DNA of 64,000 bases, taken from contig NC_087069.1 in the NCBI RefSeq assembly GCF_963678635.1, positions 14,174,660 through 14,238,659 on the forward strand, in the 5' to 3' direction. Below the pieces are notes generated by a model. That model was not told the DNA's origin, searched no databases, and was given only the letters and a program-made list of their open reading frames with translations. This document shows, one piece after another, positions 1 to 11,165 of the stretch; within the stretch, counting starts at the first letter, position 1; each line of letters begins with the position of its first letter. The stretch comes from Symsagittifera roscoffensis. Taxonomy: Eukaryota; Xenacoelomorpha; Acoela; Convolutidae. Both the position numbers and the translations under genes were made by a program.

Positions 1-250
1 TAAGAACACAATATATCGCGCGTTGATAATCCCAAGTTAGCCAAATTAGCAATTTTCAAACCACCACAACTTTTCGAAAAATTGATCATAGGTGACATAT
101 CTTTTTAAATTGGAGCTCAAGAAAACAATGTAATTTAGATAACATATACAAAATTTGTAAAAATTCCAAATTAATGAGTCAAAAATTGACTGAATAAAAA
201 AACCATCCCAAGCATTAGTGTTCGCACTTTCTTCGAAAAACGGAGCAAAT
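1..250 (-). mobile_element. dominant repeat family, truncated copy at window edge
   Basis: Diverged minus-strand copy of the window's main ~500-530 base repeat, cut by the window edge. The palindromic core (ATATATCGCGCGTT) is at its left. The 5' end region, seen as CACTTTCTTCG..GGAGCAAA, is at its right near 250. Confidence 0.6.
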
Positions 251-1002
251 TAAAAATATCTGTATAACTTTGCCCTTTTGTTTTTATTTTCAAAAATTAT
301 AATGAAATTATACAATATCATGACAAGTTTCTGTTTCAATTGAAATTTTGACCTATAGTTTTAGCAGCTGGAGAAAATTATCTAAATGCTGAACGAAAAG
401 TTCACAAAAGATTTTTTCTATATAGAGATTATTTTCAGTTTTAGTTGTTTTCATCTGAATGTCATTCCTGTTGCATGAAAAAAATCAGCGAAAGCGTTAA
501 TCAAATGCTTTTCTTATAAAACATCTTGCGCTAATCAAATAAATTTCAAATACATTTAGCTAAAGCTCTGTAAAGCTCTGACTTTTTTAATAATTTTTTT
601 TACAGATAAAAACATCATACTTCTTTCGCATTTAAGCTAGTTGAGCGTCTGGTGTGTGCATTTAATCAAATACTCTTAAAAACTTAAAATTGTCACCAAA
701 ACTGTTGTAGATGAAAACAGCGCTTTGAGCATTGATACAACGTTGAGCTTACAACGTTTTTTTGTCTTCTTGTTTGTACAAAAGATTCTGAGCCATTTTT
801 TATTGTTTTCTTTTCGTCACAAAACATACCATGCATACTGATTTTCAAAATCCGGCTGCAAAATTAATCGTCACTTTATAAGAAAAAACGTGAAAATTTA
901 AACTGAACGCGTTTTTCTTGAAGTATTTTCATCAACAAAAAAGTCCATTACTAAAACGTTTTAAACTAATCATATAGTAGTTTGTGTTATTAATTTAGAG
1001 AA
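251..1002. other. AT-rich upstream region of the glycosyltransferase gene
   Basis: No coding signal seen. It holds poly-T runs and a TATA-like TTTATAAG at 876-883, so the promoter of the downstream gene probably lies here, but no element is diagnostic. Confidence 0.4.
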
Positions 1003-2208
1003 ATGGTGTTATTTACTAGATCATTAAAAAAGTTTAAAGTTTATGCCCAAATTATTTTAGTGTTTCTTATCTTTTGGACTTTTAAAAACTACTTTTTCGA
1101 GCCGAATCAAGATGACACGCAGAAGAAACGATATCAAGCTTATTCCGAGTCCAAGTCGAACAAACATGAAGACTATCAAAAAACTGAGGAAGAAGTTAAA
1201 AAGTTTCAAGGCGAACCAATGATACTTGATCCATTACAACTTGTTAACCCGAATCTGAATTGTTCTCGGACAATTCGGCTCGACTTTTTCCGAGAAACAG
1301 ATTTGCCCGAATACCCGCTGTTCTTTATCGAGACAGCCGATCATGCAATTCTGGATCCTCGTCAGTCGTGTTCAGTCGAGTCGGCGCTTCGCAACTCGGG
1401 CCGAAATCCAATTATTCTGATGTCATCACCGATCTTGAAGCCAGCAGACAGTAACGCGACTTGCCAGCTTTTGAGATACGGGGTCAAGTTCTTCAAGTAT
1501 AACTTTGTTGATTTTGTCAAAGGAACACCGCTTGAAAATCTTGTGTATGAAGAGCTGGAAAGAAATAAAGACGTTATTACACATGCTAGTGACATGATGC
1601 GACAGGTTTCAGTTTACAAATACGGCGGAATGTATTTGGATCTAGACTTCGTTATTCTCAGAGATCTGACTGGGATTCGAAACTCAGTCACCATGACCAA
1701 TATGGCTCGTGAATATGAGTCAGTGAAAAACAACAGCGAGTTTTGCGACCCCAAAGGACCCAGTGAAAAAGGTCATATTCAAAACGCATTCGTGGCTTTG
1801 GATAAAGGTCACCAACTTCCGTGGAAAATCATGGAAAATTTGGTCAAAACTTACAACGGCGACAAAAACAGAGCAGCGACTGGGCCTTTGCTGTTGACGC
1901 ACTCCATTGAAGAGCTTTATCATATCAGCTCGAAAGAGTTGAGAGGCTTCAAAAATGAAAATTTAACAATTTTGCCGACCTTCAAGTTCTTTACGACTGG
2001 AGCTAATAGAGTGGGAACCATCTTCAACACACGAAAAGAACGAAGTTCGGTCGAATGGGATGAATTCTTCAGTTGTTCATACGCTGTCCACTTTTATTCA
2101 TACAATACCAAGAAATTGAAAGTCAGTCGAAATCCAAAAACGGATACCTACTCCTATTTGGCGCCAAAACATTGCCCAATATCATACTTGTCGCAAAAAC
2201 AATTCTGA
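1003..2208 (+). CDS. alpha-1,4-glycosyltransferase (A4GALT/A4GNT-like, GT32), single exon
   Basis: A 401-residue type II Golgi membrane glycosyltransferase. Residues 1-12 are short and basic, and about 13-27 form a signal-anchor (AQIILVFLIFW). A charged stem follows to about residue 70, then the lumenal catalytic domain. The DXD sugar-nucleotide/Mn2+ site is DLD at 213-215, in the family context SDMMRQVSVYKYGGMYLDLD. The C-terminal half has the alpha-1,4-glycosyltransferase conserved region, with NAF, a GP..LTHS segment and a late HFYSYN. Asn-X-Ser/Thr sites (NCS, NAT, NNS, NLT) fit a lumenal protein. The start has a good context (GAA before ATGG), and the length matches the family's 340-400 residues. 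Relatives transfer galactose or GlcNAc in alpha-1,4 linkage to glycolipid or mucin acceptors, but the donor and acceptor here cannot be told. A TATA-like TTTATAAG lies at 876-883. Lack of introns is common in this family. It stands apart from the other genes, with repeats on both sides. Confidence 0.85.
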   Translation: MVLFTRSLKKFKVYAQIILVFLIFWTFKNYFFEPNQDDTQKKRYQAYSESKSNKHEDYQKTEEEVKKFQGEPMILDPLQLVNPNLNCSRTIRLDFFRETDLPEYPLFFIETADHAILDPRQSCSVESALRNSGRNPIILMSSPILKPADSNATCQLLRYGVKFFKYNFVDFVKGTPLENLVYEELERNKDVITHASDMMRQVSVYKYGGMYLDLDFVILRDLTGIRNSVTMTNMAREYESVKNNSEFCDPKGPSEKGHIQNAFVALDKGHQLPWKIMENLVKTYNGDKNRAATGPLLLTHSIEELYHISSKELRGFKNENLTILPTFKFFTTGANRVGTIFNTRKERSSVEWDEFFSCSYAVHFYSYNTKKLKVSRNPKTDTYSYLAPKHCPISYLSQKQF

Positions 2209-3125
2209 TTTAACCTTTCCAGTAAATGCATATTTTATAGAACGATCGACTCAAATTTGAGCCCTAGGAAAACAACGAAAAGCGCGGTTTCTTAACAATC
2301 CGCACAAAAACGGGTTAATCCTTTAAAAGTTTTAAAAAAACTACAAGCACGGCTTTGAAAATGCAGACATTTATTGTCTGATCCACTTACGACCGAAAAA
2401 TGGATACGTTTTGAACTTTTATCACTGCCCGGGTTGACCAAAAATGCTCTTCATACAATTTTCATATATGAGAAAATGCTAGTCATACACTTTCCATACA
2501 ATTGCAGAAAATTGCGTGAAAGGTCCATGATTATTATTTTTCATATATGGAAATTGTATGACTCGCATTTTTTGATATATGGAAATTGTATGTCTAGCAG
2601 TTTTTGATAAAAGGAAATTGTAAATTTAGAATTTTTTCATCTATGAAAAGTTCATGATTAGCAGTTTTTAACAATTAGAAATCCAGCAAAATGAGGCAAA
2701 AAACTACTTTAAGTCCCATCCCATACGACAGAACCCCAACTGAACAGAGAAGAAAAAACCAGAGAAAGTTTGTTTTCTCATAGTCAATTCTCCTCACACG
2801 CTGAGAAAGCAGAGCATTTCTTAATCTTATCCTGGGGGGACTCCATACCAGGAGGGATTGTCTCGGAAAAGTTAAGAAAAAAACCTCTCAGCTAGCTGAG
2901 TAATCCAAAACAAGAAACAGTCCAACAGAGGCACCAATATTCTAGAATTCTTCTCTTCCAATCACATCTGACATCAACATCTAAAACAGTTCCCTATAAA
3001 ACACACAATTGATTGTCACTTGAGTTGAAAAATTGAAACAAACATTTAATTTTAAGTTTGTGCAATAGCCATGCTGTTCAAATTTCTGAAAAAGTTGACA
3101 AAACTGACTGAAAAAGTTGACAAAT
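2209..3125. repeat. noncoding; imperfect repeats of a GGAAATTGTATGA motif
   Basis: No gene seen. Around 2425-2660 are interspersed direct and inverted copies of a short unit (ATATGGAAATTGTATGA, followed by GCATTTTT or AGCAGTTTTT), introduced by CCCGGGTTGACCAAAAATGC. A related block occurs at 6941-7140, so this is a dispersed family. No AATAAA polyadenylation signal is obvious just after the glycosyltransferase stop. Confidence 0.5.
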
Positions 3126-3275
3126 CTTGTTAACTACTCCCCCCCCCCCCTATTACAAAAGGAGGGGGGAGGGATGGTTAACAAGGTACAAAAATTGTGT
3201 ACGCTTAACTGTTCAATTTTTTTTAATATGGGGGGGATTCGCTACAATGTACCATAGGGGGAAATAGTTATTAAG
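3126..3275 (+). mobile_element. ~150-base inverted-repeat element, single copy (array family)
   Basis: Ends are inverted: CTTGTTAACTACTCCCCC at the left and GGGGGAAATAGTTATTAAG at the right. The core GCTTAACTGTTCAATT and the block GCTACAATGTACCATAGGGG match the unit of the tandem array at 31080-32060 and the single copy at 43812-43954. The element is non-coding. Confidence 0.7.
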
Positions 3276-3342
3276 TTCAGAAAAAAAACCACCCCGATCA
3301 GAAATATTCCGTTATTTTTGTTACGAAAGTCGGAACAACAAG
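3274..3342 (-). mobile_element. dominant repeat family, 5'-end fragment
   Basis: Only the conserved 5' end is present, on the minus strand: CACCCCGATCAGAAATATTC, then CGTTATTTTTGTTACGAAAG and TCGGAACAA. It abuts the preceding 150-base element. Confidence 0.75.
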
Positions 3343-3982
3343 TAAGTTGTTTACTTTTGAATTTTTTTAATTCAGTCTACTAACATAAGATACTTTTTAG
3401 TCAACAATACCTTAAGTAATCTTAAGTCATCTTTCTTCGTGATTGTTTTAAGAGCGCTTGAGGTTAGTGTAAGGGAAGGCATTATGAGAAGTATGTTTAT
3501 AGCCATCAGCAAATAAGATAAAAATCAACGTCAACAAAAGAGCTTAAAGTTAGAATCAGCAGCTCAAAATAAGTTTTAATTGTTCCTTATTCTTTGGGGT
3601 TTTGATTGTTACCGAACACTATTGACTAAGACTTTGGTTTCTCAAGGTTTAACGATTTTTCATGTACAAAGCAGTTGAAGCGACGTCCTACATACTTTAT
3701 TATGAAAAATTCAAACATCTACTCTTCAGCACAAGTTTCCAGAGTTATTATTTTTCGTATATCAAATATCGAATCGGTCATTCAATGCCCAGGTGATGCA
3801 GAAATAGGCAAACCAAAATTTTTTTGAGTGCTTCCGGAAAAAAAAACTTAATGGAAAAAAAACGGAAATCAATGCAAACTTTTTGAATCCAAGACCCGAG
3901 GTTGAAAAAGGGAAAAGATACAAAAATTGTTCAGGGCCTTTTTTGAAACTGTACTCTATCAAAAAGTTAAAGTCGTCATTAA
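3343..3982. other. noncoding AT-rich stretch, nothing recognised
   Basis: No gene or repeat recognised. Short open frames here are low-complexity (Phe/Lys-rich) and have no family signature. Confidence 0.4.
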
Positions 3983-4266
3983 AGGGGCGGATATAGAGAG
4001 GGGGGGAGTCGAACGCATCCCAACCTCAGGGATTCGACCCGTTGCTATCTATATAATCTATATACTATCTTTAAGGGGGAGCGCGCATTAAAAAAATGCG
4101 TTTTTTTGTCAAAATTTTCCAAAAAATGCCCAAAAACGGCTTTTTTGACCTGTTTTTCAAAAAATTGACTGCGGCGCTGAAAATTTGACCAAAACAGCGT
4201 CTTTTTAGTGGTTTAGAACAGCTCAGAAATCCGCCCATTCTCGAGAAAATCCTAGATCCGCCCCTG
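3983..4266 (-). mobile_element. hAT-like miniature element, minus orientation
   Basis: Ends AAGGGGCGGATATAG and CTAGATCCGCCCCTGG are inverted copies of each other and match the CAGGGGCGG ends of the copies near 40594, 41985 and 51038. It contains a GGGATTCGACCC stretch and poly-T/A runs. No transposase is present. Confidence 0.55.
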
Positions 4267-4850
4267 GTTTTTCAATTTCCATTTATCAAAGTTTTATAAT
4301 CAATTCATTGTGGGCACAATTTTTTTTCTCGAGAAAAGAGTTTTGAATGCAATAAACAGAAACTTGAAATAATGATAAAAAACAAAAATTTGTTCAGTAC
4401 CACCTTTGATGTCTTTCACTCATCGCTAACCGCCGCATACGGATTAAAGATTGCTTTTTAGTGCCAAAAAGATAAGACTGTACAATATTACGCTCGAAAA
4501 AATGTTCAATGATGACTCAATTTTTATTTTTTCAATATCGAACTGACAATTATGAAGCTAAAATTGATTTAGATAGATTTTTATTCAAATAAAATACCGT
4601 ACAAAAAAGATTAGATGGATCGTAAAAACAGTTTCAATGAATTCAACCTAAACAGATGATTACATTAGAACAAAATGATTTGAAAAGATTTCAATGGATT
4701 TTTGCATATGAACGAAGTCTACTTACTTCTCAACAAAACAGATTTAACTCAGTTTTTCCATTTGTTTCTAAACTTGAGCAAAATTTTGTAGTAGAAAAAT
4801 CTCTATTCGAATTACAGAGAGCAACAGTCACTGGAGGATGGTTTTTCACC

Positions 4851-5046
4851 GTGAGGCGACAATTCGTAGCAGGTGACAATTCAAAACAAGCGACAATTTT
4901 TAACAGTAGTAAGCGTACTGAATGTAAGCGTAGCGAAGCAAAGCGTATTTCACTTGCCAAGGCCTTGTTAATTGTTGCTTGCTAAAAACTGTTGCATGTT
5001 ACGATTTTTCGCCTCTTACGAATTGTCGCCCTACCGCTTTTCACCG
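4851..5046. mobile_element. Mutator-like miniature element
   Basis: Inverted ends: GTGAGGCGACAATTCGTAGC at the left and CGAATTGTCGCCCTAC at the right, with internal subrepeats (GACAATT, AGCGTA). The flanks TTTTTCACC and CTTTTCACC look like a 9-base target duplication (8 of 9 match), as expected for Mutator-superfamily insertions. The same end sequence borders the transposase fragment at 27783-28418. Confidence 0.65.
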
Positions 5047-5493
5047 CAAACTATTGAGTTTAAGGAAAACCGTTTTGATTTTGGCTGAACTAAGGTTTGC
5101 CACTCAATCAAAAATCAAAAGTAAAAATCAAAACCAAGGTTTCTTTAAGTGTCATTTTCCTTATCAGAGCTTTAAGCGCATTTTTTCAAACAAAACACCT
5201 TTTGAAAAATTCAGTTAGATATATTAACTTTTGGCGATAAAATTTATGTGTTTTCTACACTCATAATTTTGTTTTAGGCCAAAAATTATCCGGACAAATC
5301 AATAGAGAAGCAAACTTACATTTTTTTCCCAGTGTTCTCAAATATTTGATATTTGAGAAAATCTGAACTAAATAATTTTTATACAACTTGAATAAAATGA
5401 AAATTCCAAACAAATAGTTGGAAATTGATTTAGAACCGAATGATATTGATTTTTGTAGCTACATTTTGTATCAAACTAAAACGACTTTGATGA

Positions 5494-5783
5494 CATTACC
5501 GTCCTTACATCAATTTTCATGACAAAAACTACAGCTTTAACATATGTTTTTATTGCCCAAATTACCGTCTTTTATAAATTTTCATGTCCAAAATTACAGT
5601 CTTCAAATAAGTTTTTACAACCGAAATTACCGTCATTACATCTTCACACAAGTTGATTATGACTTAAATTATTGTGTTTACATAGGGTTTTTATGAACAA
5701 AGTTACCGTCATCACAAAAGTTTTCCGCGACCTCAATTACCGTCTTTACGTAGGTTTTCATGACTAAAATTACCGTCTTCACA
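5494..5783 (+). repeat. ~34-base minisatellite (ATTACCGTC units)
   Basis: About nine diverged tandem units, each beginning ATTACCGTC or a close variant, followed by TTTACATA and GGTTTTCATGAC. Units vary from about 30 to 40 bases. No coding potential. Confidence 0.8.
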
Positions 5784-6499
5784 GCTCGACCTACTCGTCA
5801 AAGAGATAACTAGCGTGTTCTGACAATTAACAGACGAGATTGATCATAATACGAAACTATGAGTAGAAGAAAGTTAATGAAGTCATAATGATCATACTAA
5901 AGTCTCCAATAAAAAAATAGTATACGCTAAGAATAATTTTGACATTTTAATTAGTTAAAGGAAGTGAAAAATAGTTCAAATTAAGGACATCGCACGAAGG
6001 TTTGGCTATAATGGCGAAAACAGCTCAACCGTTGGGCTGGCTTAAAATCTGAAACATTTGGGCGAGCCGGCGGATTTTAAAAAAGCTTAAATTATTACTC
6101 GACAATTTGAAATTGCAATTAATCATAGAGTTCTCCTTTAACTGCAATGATTACTAACCTAATGCATATTTCTACAAAAAGTTCCCAAAGCTTTTTTTCC
6201 CATTTTTTTAAGTAACGAAATGCGCTCTTTTTATAACTAATTACGTTGGTAATTTGTAGAGTTACTGTTTTTAAATCCAAGAATGATCCAAGAATTAGAT
6301 ACTTCATCTCATTTGTTTTTCATATATTTCAAGAATTTGTTCAGTTTTAAACTCAAATTCCAATGTGTTCATTTAGGTTTAGATATCGACTAGTCTACAC
6401 AACATAATCTTCTTGGTAAATAACGCATTTGCGATAATTTTTGTAGTTTATTTCGCCCATTTTTATTTTGAAGTTACTGGTTTCTCAGTTTTATAATTA

Positions 6500-6630
6500 G
6501 CTGAGTTTATTTGGCTCAAAACAGTATAAAAAATTCTCGTTTTTGAATTATTTTATAAATTAGTTGAGTTTATTTGGCTCAAAATAGTATAGAAAAATTC
6601 CCGCTTTTGAATGAATTTATAAATTACGTA
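6500..6630 (+). repeat. two-copy tandem duplication, ~65 bases
   Basis: GAGTTTATTTGGCTCAAAA, followed by AGTATA and AAATTC, occurs twice in a row with a similar TTTTGAAT..TTTATAAATTA ending. Confidence 0.7.
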
Positions 6631-6940
6631 AGTTTACAACAGTGGTTTTATCTGGGCAGCTTTTGAGACCGGTTGCCTTTGTACCTAGCAGTCAACCTAA
6701 TAAATAGTTCGTTTTGCGACCCGATACAAAAAAAAGTTAAAAATTATATTATTTGAAAAATTAAGAAATCGAAACGACTTCTCAACGTTTACTGTGATAT
6801 AAAATCAAGGGGCTCTTCAGTAAAGTACTTTCGGATTGAGTATACAGTCTGTTCTTCACTCTGCTTCTTTTCTGATGGATAGGTTCGTGCGACTTCTTGG
6901 TCTTAAGCCGAACTTAGTCCTAGTCTTTTTTTCTTAGACT
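6631..6940. other. noncoding, nothing recognised
   Basis: AT-rich, with no open frame of note and no repeat recognised. Confidence 0.35.
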
Positions 6941-7251
6941 CCCGGGTTGACAAAAATGCTTATCATACATTTTGCATAAATAAAAAAATGCTTATCATAC
7001 TCTTTCATACAATTTCATAGAGCAAAAGTATATGTATGAAAATAGCAAAATAAGCATTTTTTCCATATATGAAGTTGTATTATAAGCATTTTTTTCATAC
7101 TATGAAATTGTATGACAAGCATTTTTTTCCATAAATGAAAATACAAAGAATTTTTGTTTCAAAATTTCGTGTTTCAACCGAAACACTAACCAAGGATTTT
7201 TTGTCATAAAAAAAACCCAGAGTGTAACATGTAAGAGTGGTGAGTAGTATT
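6941..7251. repeat. second block of ATGAAATTGTATGA-type repeats, up to the gap
   Basis: Opens with CCCGGGTTGACAAAAATGC, as in the 2425 block, then alternates direct and inverted copies of a short unit (GAAATTGTATGACAAGCATT). It runs to about 7140; the rest is unique AT-rich sequence up to the gap. Confidence 0.6.
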
Positions 7252-7451
7252 NNNNNNNNNNNNNNNNNNNNNNNNNNNNNNNNNNNNNNNNNNNNNNNNN
7301 NNNNNNNNNNNNNNNNNNNNNNNNNNNNNNNNNNNNNNNNNNNNNNNNNNNNNNNNNNNNNNNNNNNNNNNNNNNNNNNNNNNNNNNNNNNNNNNNNNNN
7401 NNNNNNNNNNNNNNNNNNNNNNNNNNNNNNNNNNNNNNNNNNNNNNNNNNN
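7252..7451. other. assembly gap, 200 N
   Basis: Exactly 200 unknown bases, so probably a placeholder of unknown true length between contigs. Open frames that read across it are not real. Confidence 0.98.
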
Positions 7452-8100
7452 CCGATCAAAAGTGAAGCTTCAAAAGATCTTGATTACACTTTTATTTTTC
7501 CAAAAAACAAAAAAAAATCATTTGTGACCGTCTTAGGTTATTTTTTCACTGTTGCCACTTGTCAATAAATTCCACGGAAAATGCTCAAGTTTGTCACTGG
7601 AAATCGTAACATTGGATATCGTTTTTTTTCTGTTAATAAACGTTGTTTTCTGATGAAAATAGAAAATTTAGAGACAGATATTTTCGGCTGAATCCACCAA
7701 AAAGTTTTAAAACATATGATTCGAAATACATGAGTTTAAACTTTCGGCGTTTTGGCGTTTTTTGACATTCAAATCGATGCTTATAAATCATGTCATTAAT
7801 ATTTTATAATGAATAAATGACAGAATTTTTTTTTGATTTCGAGTTAGTTTGTTTAGCCAATCAAATTCTAATTCAACCAATAAAAATAGAAAAAAAAATT
7901 ATAATTTTTAAATCATTATCGTCAGGTCATAGCAAAGAATTTTTTCCTAGCAGAGAGCGAGCTTGAAAGATTTTTGTAGTTGGCCGCCTTAACCTGGGCT
8001 GTTGGATGGGATTTTTACAGTTATTCTCTACATCGAGTGATCACTACCATGAACAGTTGAAATTTCTATAATAATTACAAACTAAAAAGTTTATCTCAGT
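7452..8100. other. noncoding AT-rich stretch
   Basis: No gene or known repeat recognised. Confidence 0.35.
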
Positions 8101-8820
8101 CGAAGCCTCTTGAGTTGTTAGTGGTCATTTGAGTCGATTAAAGTCGGTCCATGGATTGGATCATCTTAAAATTTCCAGTATCTGTGCCACTGGATGTGGC
8201 AAATCAACCAAAAGAGAAAGTGTATGCAAAATGTGCCCAACAGTCCATTGGTTCACCGGTCTGCTGACCTTTTCTACAGCTTTTTCTGTTTTCAAAACTC
8301 GCGTCCCAAATCATCCTTATTATCGGCCTATAAAATCATTGTGATGGCTTTCGGGCTATCTGTGGCTTTCTATGGGCTTCTCTATTGGTTAGTTTTTTGT
8401 CAGTTAACTACGGCTCTTCTGGTCGGTGATCTGAGGCTGTTTTCCATCGGTTGATCTCCGCAGATTTGCGACTGGTACTCGTCGTCACTATTGATGTTCT
8501 TGGCCTTATTTTAGTCGTTTCCCTCAAGAATTGACTCAAGATGCTTGACTCGCCTGTTTCAAGCCCTTTGTTTAAGCCCCAGCCGCAAATCGCGAAAATT
8601 CTGGAAAAACACATTGTTTGGCTGCATTAGGCCCGTTTTCTGTCGCATCACCAGTTTCTTTCTGGTAAAAATCTACCAGTTTCGCTAAAGCACATGCTCT
8701 CCCGTCTCAAACGTGCCGTCAAAGTAATGTTCCAAAAATGACCCAGAGAACAAGCACTTTGACCTCTTACGCCTTCTATACCGCGCTTTCTCGCAGAAAT
8801 TTTGTGGCGAATCAGATTGA
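8101..8820. other. GC-richer island, possible decayed coding or element relic
   Basis: Base composition is visibly richer in G and C than the flanks. Several short overlapping open frames occur on both strands, for example one at 8194-8454 (+) with a hydrophobic stretch (VMAFGLSVAFYGLLYWLVF) and one at 8408-8614 (-). None runs beyond 90 codons or shows a family signature. It could be a decayed gene or mobile-element body. Confidence 0.3.
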
Positions 8821-10245
8821 AACATTCTAACCAATGGCAATTTTTGTCAATATAGTTCTCAAAATTTGATTGAACTTGCGATTGGACTCCTTAACATTCT
8901 CATTTTCAAAAAAAACTAATATGCTGCTCGATATATAGATGCGGATCTCAAGGACAGGGGATTAACCATTGCCTGCGATATCCACCTACAAGTTTTGTAA
9001 CATTATAATGCCAAACACATGAGAAGGACACTTTTGTATTCAGAACTTTGGATCCATCTGTCCGATAGAGGAAGTTTTTGTTTACTTTTTTAAATCATCC
9101 CAACGCTCCTATGAAGTCATATCAAAGATCAAAATTATGCAGTACACTTTTTCGTTACATACGAAGTTTTGAAGAACCGATGATTGTTTTTTCTTCGTCT
9201 TTTTGATATCAACGCTAAGAAACATTTATATAATTCAGATTAAATCTTTGTGACTAATTAGGCAATTTGAGTTTTTGATTTTTCTTGTGATTTTAAAAAT
9301 CATTTTTCGAATCATTTTTTGAAAAAAAACTAAATGATTTTGTTAGTAATCAGCTCTGAAAAGTTAGTTTTTGCATAACTGAAGAAAACCAATTAGGTTA
9401 AAACGACCTTTCAAAATTATCAAAAACATTACTTGCGCAATTGAAGCTGGACAACGTTGATGGTTCCATTATAAGTTATAAAAGATTTATGTATCGGAGT
9501 TCTTTATTATTGACTGAAAATAGATGGATGGATATAGTTAAATGCAACCTGATAGAAGACCTGAGAACAAAATCCGAAAACAGTTTTTATTGAAAACCTT
9601 AATCAAGCTAATTGAACCTGTGCAAAATTGGAACAAAATCTCGAATTTGTTTTTTCAAACAAATTAACGAACAAGATCAAATCGAAACAAAATCAGTCAA
9701 TTCTGATCAGAAAACTAGGAATTATTAGGCTGACAAGTGTATTTTTTTTGCAAAAACAGTAATTGTTTATGCTTAAGTGAAAACTGGTCATCATTTTTCT
9801 CTAAATTAACGCAGTGTGCCGTTCAATCGCTCTTATGTTCGGATAAAATTTTGTGCTCATGTGTTCTTGTGCTCGTGTGTTGGCAATTGTTCTAGGTTTC
9901 AAAAAAGCTGTACAACAATCAGTTTTTTTCTCGAAATTCCTGTTTTTTTTTATACAATTCAAGCTTCAAGTTTTCTCTAATACAATTCATTTTTGAAGTG
10001 ACCTAAGCTTCATTTTTAAACCCCTGAATAAAATTTAATTTTTATGTTTCCCAATTCTTTCAATTTGATTTAGATTTATCAAACGACCGCTGGCAAACAT
10101 TGAAAAAGTTCAGTCAAAACTGGCTAGTTAAAAAGTCGACATTTGTTTGGAGAAACAAACAAGAACGATGAAAAAGATTCTCTCTATTGCGACAAGTTCG
10201 ATCGTCGGTTCATCTGCAACTAATGAGAATGAGTTATTTTTCTCT
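8821..10245. other. noncoding AT-rich stretch
   Basis: No gene recognised. GTGCTCATGTGTTCTTGTGC near 9855 is a short imperfect direct repeat. Confidence 0.35.
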
Positions 10246-10292
10246 CTGAAGTGGTGCGAAGCTCTGCTTGGCTTCTGTGTTGAATATATTAA
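10246..10292 (-). repeat. short hairpin repeat (CAGAGGCGAAGCT family)
   Basis: Read on the minus strand it is ACACAGAAGCCAAGCAGAGC then TTCGCACCACTT. The same foldback motif (consensus ACACAGAGGCGAAGCT, a 1-6 base loop, AGCTTCGCACCACTT) recurs near 12196, 12519, 29309, 48871, 57186 and 60088. Confidence 0.6.
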
Positions 10293-11084
10293 GCCTGATA
10301 GAAATCTGATTTTTAAGTTGGTTGCAATTCAAACAAAAAAACGAGTTTTTTTAAATTTTCTCTTAGGCTTGAGTTTCTGCTCAGGTGTTTTCAGCTGTGA
10401 TACCGCTTTTTAGATTCTGATTCCGTGTTTTGTTGACGGGGCATGTTTTTTTCACAACAAGTTTTCTCAAAACTGCGAGAGCAAGTGTCTTGTTATCGTG
10501 AAATTGACTTTTTTCCGAAAAAAACTTTTCTTACTGGTAAGAGGACAGTAAAAATTTCGAAGTTGCTTTATCAAGGAATCTTATTAACTTTGCTTCTTCT
10601 CTTTGGCCTAGAGGTAGCGTGGTTGCCTTTGTATCCTTAGGCCTGGGGTTCGTGGCCCGTCGAACTTTATTTTCAGCCTAATTGAAAGTAAAATACTTTT
10701 CAGGGACAAATTGAACCATCAGTTCACTGTTTATCTGCTCATCATTCGTCAACCTAGTTGCTAAATTGGGAATTATCTGCAGACAGCAGTGTTAATTTCA
10801 GATGCTTTTTTTGATTTCTTCAGTTTGTTTTTGTAAAATGATAATCCTGCACATGATTACTCTCCTTGATTTTCTTTTAATTTTCGCGTGAAAACTTTAT
10901 GCGGCCTAAATAGTTTCGTTTTGTGTTTTATCGGCTGATTTAATTACCCCTGCGATAATCAAGGGTATTGCAATCGGGTACTTAATTTTTCCCGCAAAAA
11001 ATTTTGTTGACAGAACTCGTCTCTAGTCTACTTCTGAGTCATCTGTAGTGGTACCTTTTTCATAATTAATTCAAAATCGTAACG
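10293..11084. other. T-rich noncoding stretch
   Basis: No convincing gene. Two short open frames (10147-10413, 10443-10640) have no recognised domains. The strand is strongly T-biased, which continues to about 12.5 kb and suggests one long decayed element body. Confidence 0.35.
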
Positions 11085-11165
11085 ATCCTGGCCCACATAA
11101 CCTAGGGTAACGAATACTCCTGGTGCGCCAAAGATCCTGTGTTCGAATCTGAGGATGTTCATTCA
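11085..11165 (+). repeat. tRNA-like repeat head (B-box-like)
   Basis: AACGAATACTCCTGG, then GATCCTGTGTTCGAATCTGA, which contains a tRNA T-loop/B-box-like GTTCGAATC. The same string pattern occurs at 58195-58262 and, more diverged, at 46075-46135 on the minus strand. The arms do not fold into an intact tRNA, so a tRNA-derived SINE-like head is the likeliest reading. Confidence 0.5.

Noticed and set aside
7100-7527. Open frames running through the N block
   Set aside because: They are made almost entirely of unknown residues across the assembly gap.
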